From: a virus
Reading direction: 5' to 3' (one strand)
DNA length: 24,973 nucleotides
IMG/VR virus record: IMGVR_UViG_3300007541_004710
Coordinates: 1 to 24,973 of that record
Positions 24,655 through 24,973 of this stretch are shown here, one piece after another (the first letter of the stretch is position 1; the number at the start of each line of letters is the position of its first letter). The translations under genes and the position numbers were made by a program. The notes under the pieces were generated by a model, which worked only from the letters and a program-made list of their open reading frames with translations, ran no database searches and was not told where the DNA came from.

Positions 24655-24973
24655 TGATCGCGCTACCCGACAATGCCAAGATCGTCGGGTTGCCGTCGGC
24701 AACATCCGGTTTGCGTCGGACCGGGTCGTTCGACGCACCAAACGGTCTGACGCACCTTGGGCACAACGGGGAGTCGCAGAACTTCGACGTCATTCCAGGA
24801 TTGCCGGTGACTGCGTCGCCCTCGCCAGCCCCGTCAGACCCATACTTTGGCGATGTTGTCCTGCTGATGCACTTCAACGGTGCTCAGGGAGGCACCGTCT
24901 TCACTGACGACAGCAAATACGACCACAGCTTCACTGCGGTTGGGAATGCGGTAACTGACACAAGCAATCCTAA
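24654..24973 (+). CDS. LamG/ConA-like domain protein, 3' part outside the window
   Basis: A frame from ATG 24654 (overlapping the previous stop by one base, TGATG) stays open for 106 codons to the window edge. The first 65 residues are low-complexity, followed by a Pro/Ser linker and then DPYFGDVVLLMHFNGAQGG and TVFTDDSKYDHSFTAVG. This is the typical start of a LamG-like jelly-roll domain in phage structural or tail proteins that bind carbohydrate. The rest of the protein is missing, so total length and other domains are unknown. Confidence 0.78.
   Translation, partial: MIALPDNAKIVGLPSATSGLRRTGSFDAPNGLTHLGHNGESQNFDVIPGLPVTASPSPAPSDPYFGDVVLLMHFNGAQGGTVFTDDSKYDHSFTAVGNAVTDTSNP

Overview
The window looks like part of a temperate, tailed (caudovirus) phage or prophage from a high-GC bacterium. 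It carries a tyrosine integrase, a small and large terminase pair, phage-type replication genes and a giant late-type 'polyvalent' protein, and no ribosomal, tRNA or housekeeping genes. The host cannot be named from sequence alone. A GC-rich genome, scarce Shine-Dalgarno sequences and the integrase style would suit the Planctomycetes/Verrucomicrobia group, but that is a guess.

Layout. (1) 1-6874, plus strand: one reading frame of about 2280 residues with a HExxH zinc-peptidase motif, the probable end of the rightward late operon; its frame is open to the left edge. (2) 15444-6856, minus strand: a tightly overlapped replication/recombination operon. In order of transcription it holds a small HTH protein, an Hjc-like PD-(D/E)XK nuclease, a SNF2-type helicase, a Cas4-like nuclease, an unknown protein in the SSB position, a DUF1599/MazG-like protein, family A DNA polymerase, a zinc-finger AEP primase, an SF3-type helicase, a small unknown and a DUF7220-like membrane protein. 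(3) 16976-15505, minus: integrase plus a small conserved phage protein, with a repeat-rich, attP-like region upstream (17017-17468). (4) 21517-17714, minus: an accessory module with a small basic protein, a MoxR/CobS-like AAA+ ATPase, a CobT-like VWA protein with a zincin motif, a 30-residue membrane peptide and a small unknown. Its boundaries carry strong hairpins and simple-sequence repeats, including 15 copies of a tetranucleotide filling the gap between the ATPase and VWA genes. (5) 21518-22099: a divergent, hairpin-rich control region. (6) 22100-24973, plus: small terminase, terminator, large terminase, a small beta-rich protein and the start of a LamG/ConA-like protein cut by the right edge.

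The replication genes form a nearly self-sufficient replisome (polymerase, primase, helicase, possible SSB, nucleases). The terminase genes start the packaging and structural operon, which in the complete genome could run round to the giant protein at the left edge.

The most unusual signals are: the 7-mer GTCWGAC, found 40 times by eye against about three expected, in several codon frames and also in intergenic hairpins; the MoxR-VWA module with its repeat-filled junction; a repeated hairpin-plus-leader cassette in front of minus-strand genes; and tandem hairpins with different stems but the same loop.
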